Below are positions 5,814 to 6,823 of a stretch of 6,823 nucleotides of DNA, piece after piece. The DNA is from an uncultured Lachnospiraceae bacterium (GTDB taxonomy: Bacteria > Bacillota > Clostridia > Lachnospirales > Lachnospiraceae): NCBI GenBank assembly GCA_945836565.1, contig CAMALN010000087.1, positions 1 through 6,823 of the forward strand, given 5' to 3'. Positions within the stretch are counted from its first letter, which is position 1. Each line of letters starts with the position of its first letter. Under the pieces are notes generated by a model. That model was given only the letters and a program-made list of their open reading frames with translations, was not told where the DNA came from and ran no database searches. A program made the translations under genes and the position numbers.

Positions 5814-6823
5814 TTAATCTATATATCGGCTTGGCTTTACTTCCTTACCTGACATAGTTTTGGGAACGTAAATGCAGAGCTCATGCTTTGCTCTCGTCAT
5901 TGCAACGTAGAACATCCTTCGTTCGTCTTCCTTTTCCTGTTTTGTCTTTGATTTCTTATACGGACATATGCCTTCAACCGCATCCATAATCATTACATTA
6001 TCAAACTCAAGCCCCTTCGAGCTATGCATAGTCATAAGTCTGACACCGTTTTTTACTTCATTGTTTGTAATAAGCTTTTGCTTTTCTTTATTTTGGGCGA
6101 TATATAAAAACATATCCGACAGACTTTTTATATCTTTTATAATATATGTGTATTCATCCAAAATATCCATGAGCTCATCTACATCAAGACTTTTTTCCTC
6201 TGCATATTTCTTCAGATAATCGTCATAGCCTATACCTCGTCTTATATAATTAACAGCAGCGAATGGTTTCATTTTCGATATTAATTCTAAGTCCGCTTCA
6301 AGCTTACTGATATTCTGCATCACATAAACCTTATCCGTATACCTGCTTTTTAGCTTTCTTAGATCAACCTCATTTTCTATTACACTGTCTCTGGTAATAT
6401 ACCTTACAGGTTTATTCATAATCCTGTAAAATATCGCCCTGTCGAGATTTCCCATTGCAAAGCGAATATAATCAAGGCAGTTTTTTACCACGAAATGCTC
6501 ATATATATCCGGAAGCTTATCACTTATGCTATAAGGAATATTATACATGCTCAGCTTATATGCCAGTCCTCTCGGTTCCCTGTTTGTTCTATATAACACA
6601 GCTTGTCTGTCATATGGTATACCCTTATCATAATTTTCCTTAAGCTTCGCAACTATACAGTCGTTTTGTTCAGCAACATCCTTCGGATAATATATGGTTA
6701 CCTTACCTTCCATATCACTGTTTGACACAAGATTTTTCTTAAATCTCTTTTTATTCGCCTCTATAACCTTAGCAGATGCTCTGGTTATTGCTCTGTCACA
6801 ACGATAATTTATATTCAGATATA
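5814..6823 (-). CDS. UvrD/PcrA-like superfamily 1 DNA helicase, 5' end outside the window
   Basis: ATP-dependent 3'-5' DNA helicase of the UvrD/Rep/PcrA group, expected to act in DNA repair or unwinding. The frame is open to the right edge: upstream of a GTG at 6728 there are 31 more in-frame codons without a stop, and they encode helicase sequence (YLNINYRC, motif IV, at the very edge). That GTG is therefore not the start. In the 335 visible residues, numbered from the edge, are AVLYRTNREPRGL (74-86), motif V RLMTMHSSKGLEF (261-273) and motif VI DERRMFYVAMTRAKHEL (299-315). The Walker A and DExx motifs must lie beyond the window. The protein ends at PSRYID, where PcrA and UvrD normally continue with a C-terminal tail, so it is a short-tailed relative. 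Hand counts give about 31% GC in 300 sampled bases against about 44% in prfC/iorA. Confidence 0.93.
   Translation of the reverse strand, partial: YLNINYRCDRAITRASAKVIEANKKRFKKNLVSNSDMEGKVTIYYPKDVAEQNDCIVAKLKENYDKGIPYDRQAVLYRTNREPRGLAYKLSMYNIPYSISDKLPDIYEHFVVKNCLDYIRFAMGNLDRAIFYRIMNKPVRYITRDSVIENEVDLRKLKSRYTDKVYVMQNISKLEADLELISKMKPFAAVNYIRRGIGYDDYLKKYAEEKSLDVDELMDILDEYTYIIKDIKSLSDMFLYIAQNKEKQKLITNNEVKNGVRLMTMHSSKGLEFDNVMIMDAVEGICPYKKSKTKQEKEDERRMFYVAMTRAKHELCIYVPKTMSGKEVKPSRYID

Noticed and set aside
6726..6728. GTG at 6728 as the start of a complete 304-residue protein.
   Set aside because: The frame stays open to the window edge, and the upstream codons encode the conserved NYR-containing motif IV of UvrD-type helicases. 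The gene is simply cut by the window.

Overview
This 6.8-kb window looks like chromosomal DNA of an anaerobic, low-GC Gram-positive bacterium, most likely of the Clostridia and possibly Lachnospiraceae-like. The grounds are heavy ATA (Ile) and AGA (Arg) codon use, strong AGGAGG-type ribosome binding sites, and an oxygen-sensitive 2-oxoacid:ferredoxin oxidoreductase. The genus cannot be fixed from the sequence alone. Every gene I can support lies on the minus strand, so the window is best read from right to left.

Right end (5814-6823): the C-terminal half of a UvrD/PcrA-like superfamily 1 helicase. Its 5' part lies beyond the window. It is clearly more AT-rich than the other genes. Just after its stop codon is a 95-bp near-perfect inverted repeat (5713-5807) followed, in the direction of transcription, by seven T's. 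This looks like an outsized intrinsic terminator or a small palindromic element.

Intergenic region (5570-5813): between the hairpin and the next gene lie a tandem 11-bp direct repeat (5639-5663) and a good sigma-A promoter with an extended -10 (5600-5629). The promoter points at prfC.

Centre and left (1-5569): four tightly spaced genes, probably one transcription unit. They are prfC (peptide chain release factor 3), iorA and iorB (the two subunits of indolepyruvate/arylpyruvate:ferredoxin oxidoreductase) and an AMP-forming acyl-CoA ligase whose last codons run off the left edge. Gaps are 29, 16 and 27 bases, with no terminator in them. IorA and IorB together interconvert an aryl-2-oxoacid plus CoA with an aryl-acetyl-CoA, CO2 and reduced ferredoxin. 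The neighbouring ligase can make the acyl-CoA from the free acid, so the trio could fix exogenous arylacetates into aromatic amino acids by reductive carboxylation, or work on the oxidative side. prfC is a translation factor with no obvious metabolic link to them.

I see no phage, CRISPR, tRNA or rRNA features and no clearly new biological system. The most notable signals are the large hairpin, the repeat next to the prfC promoter, and the coupling of prfC to the ior/ligase genes.
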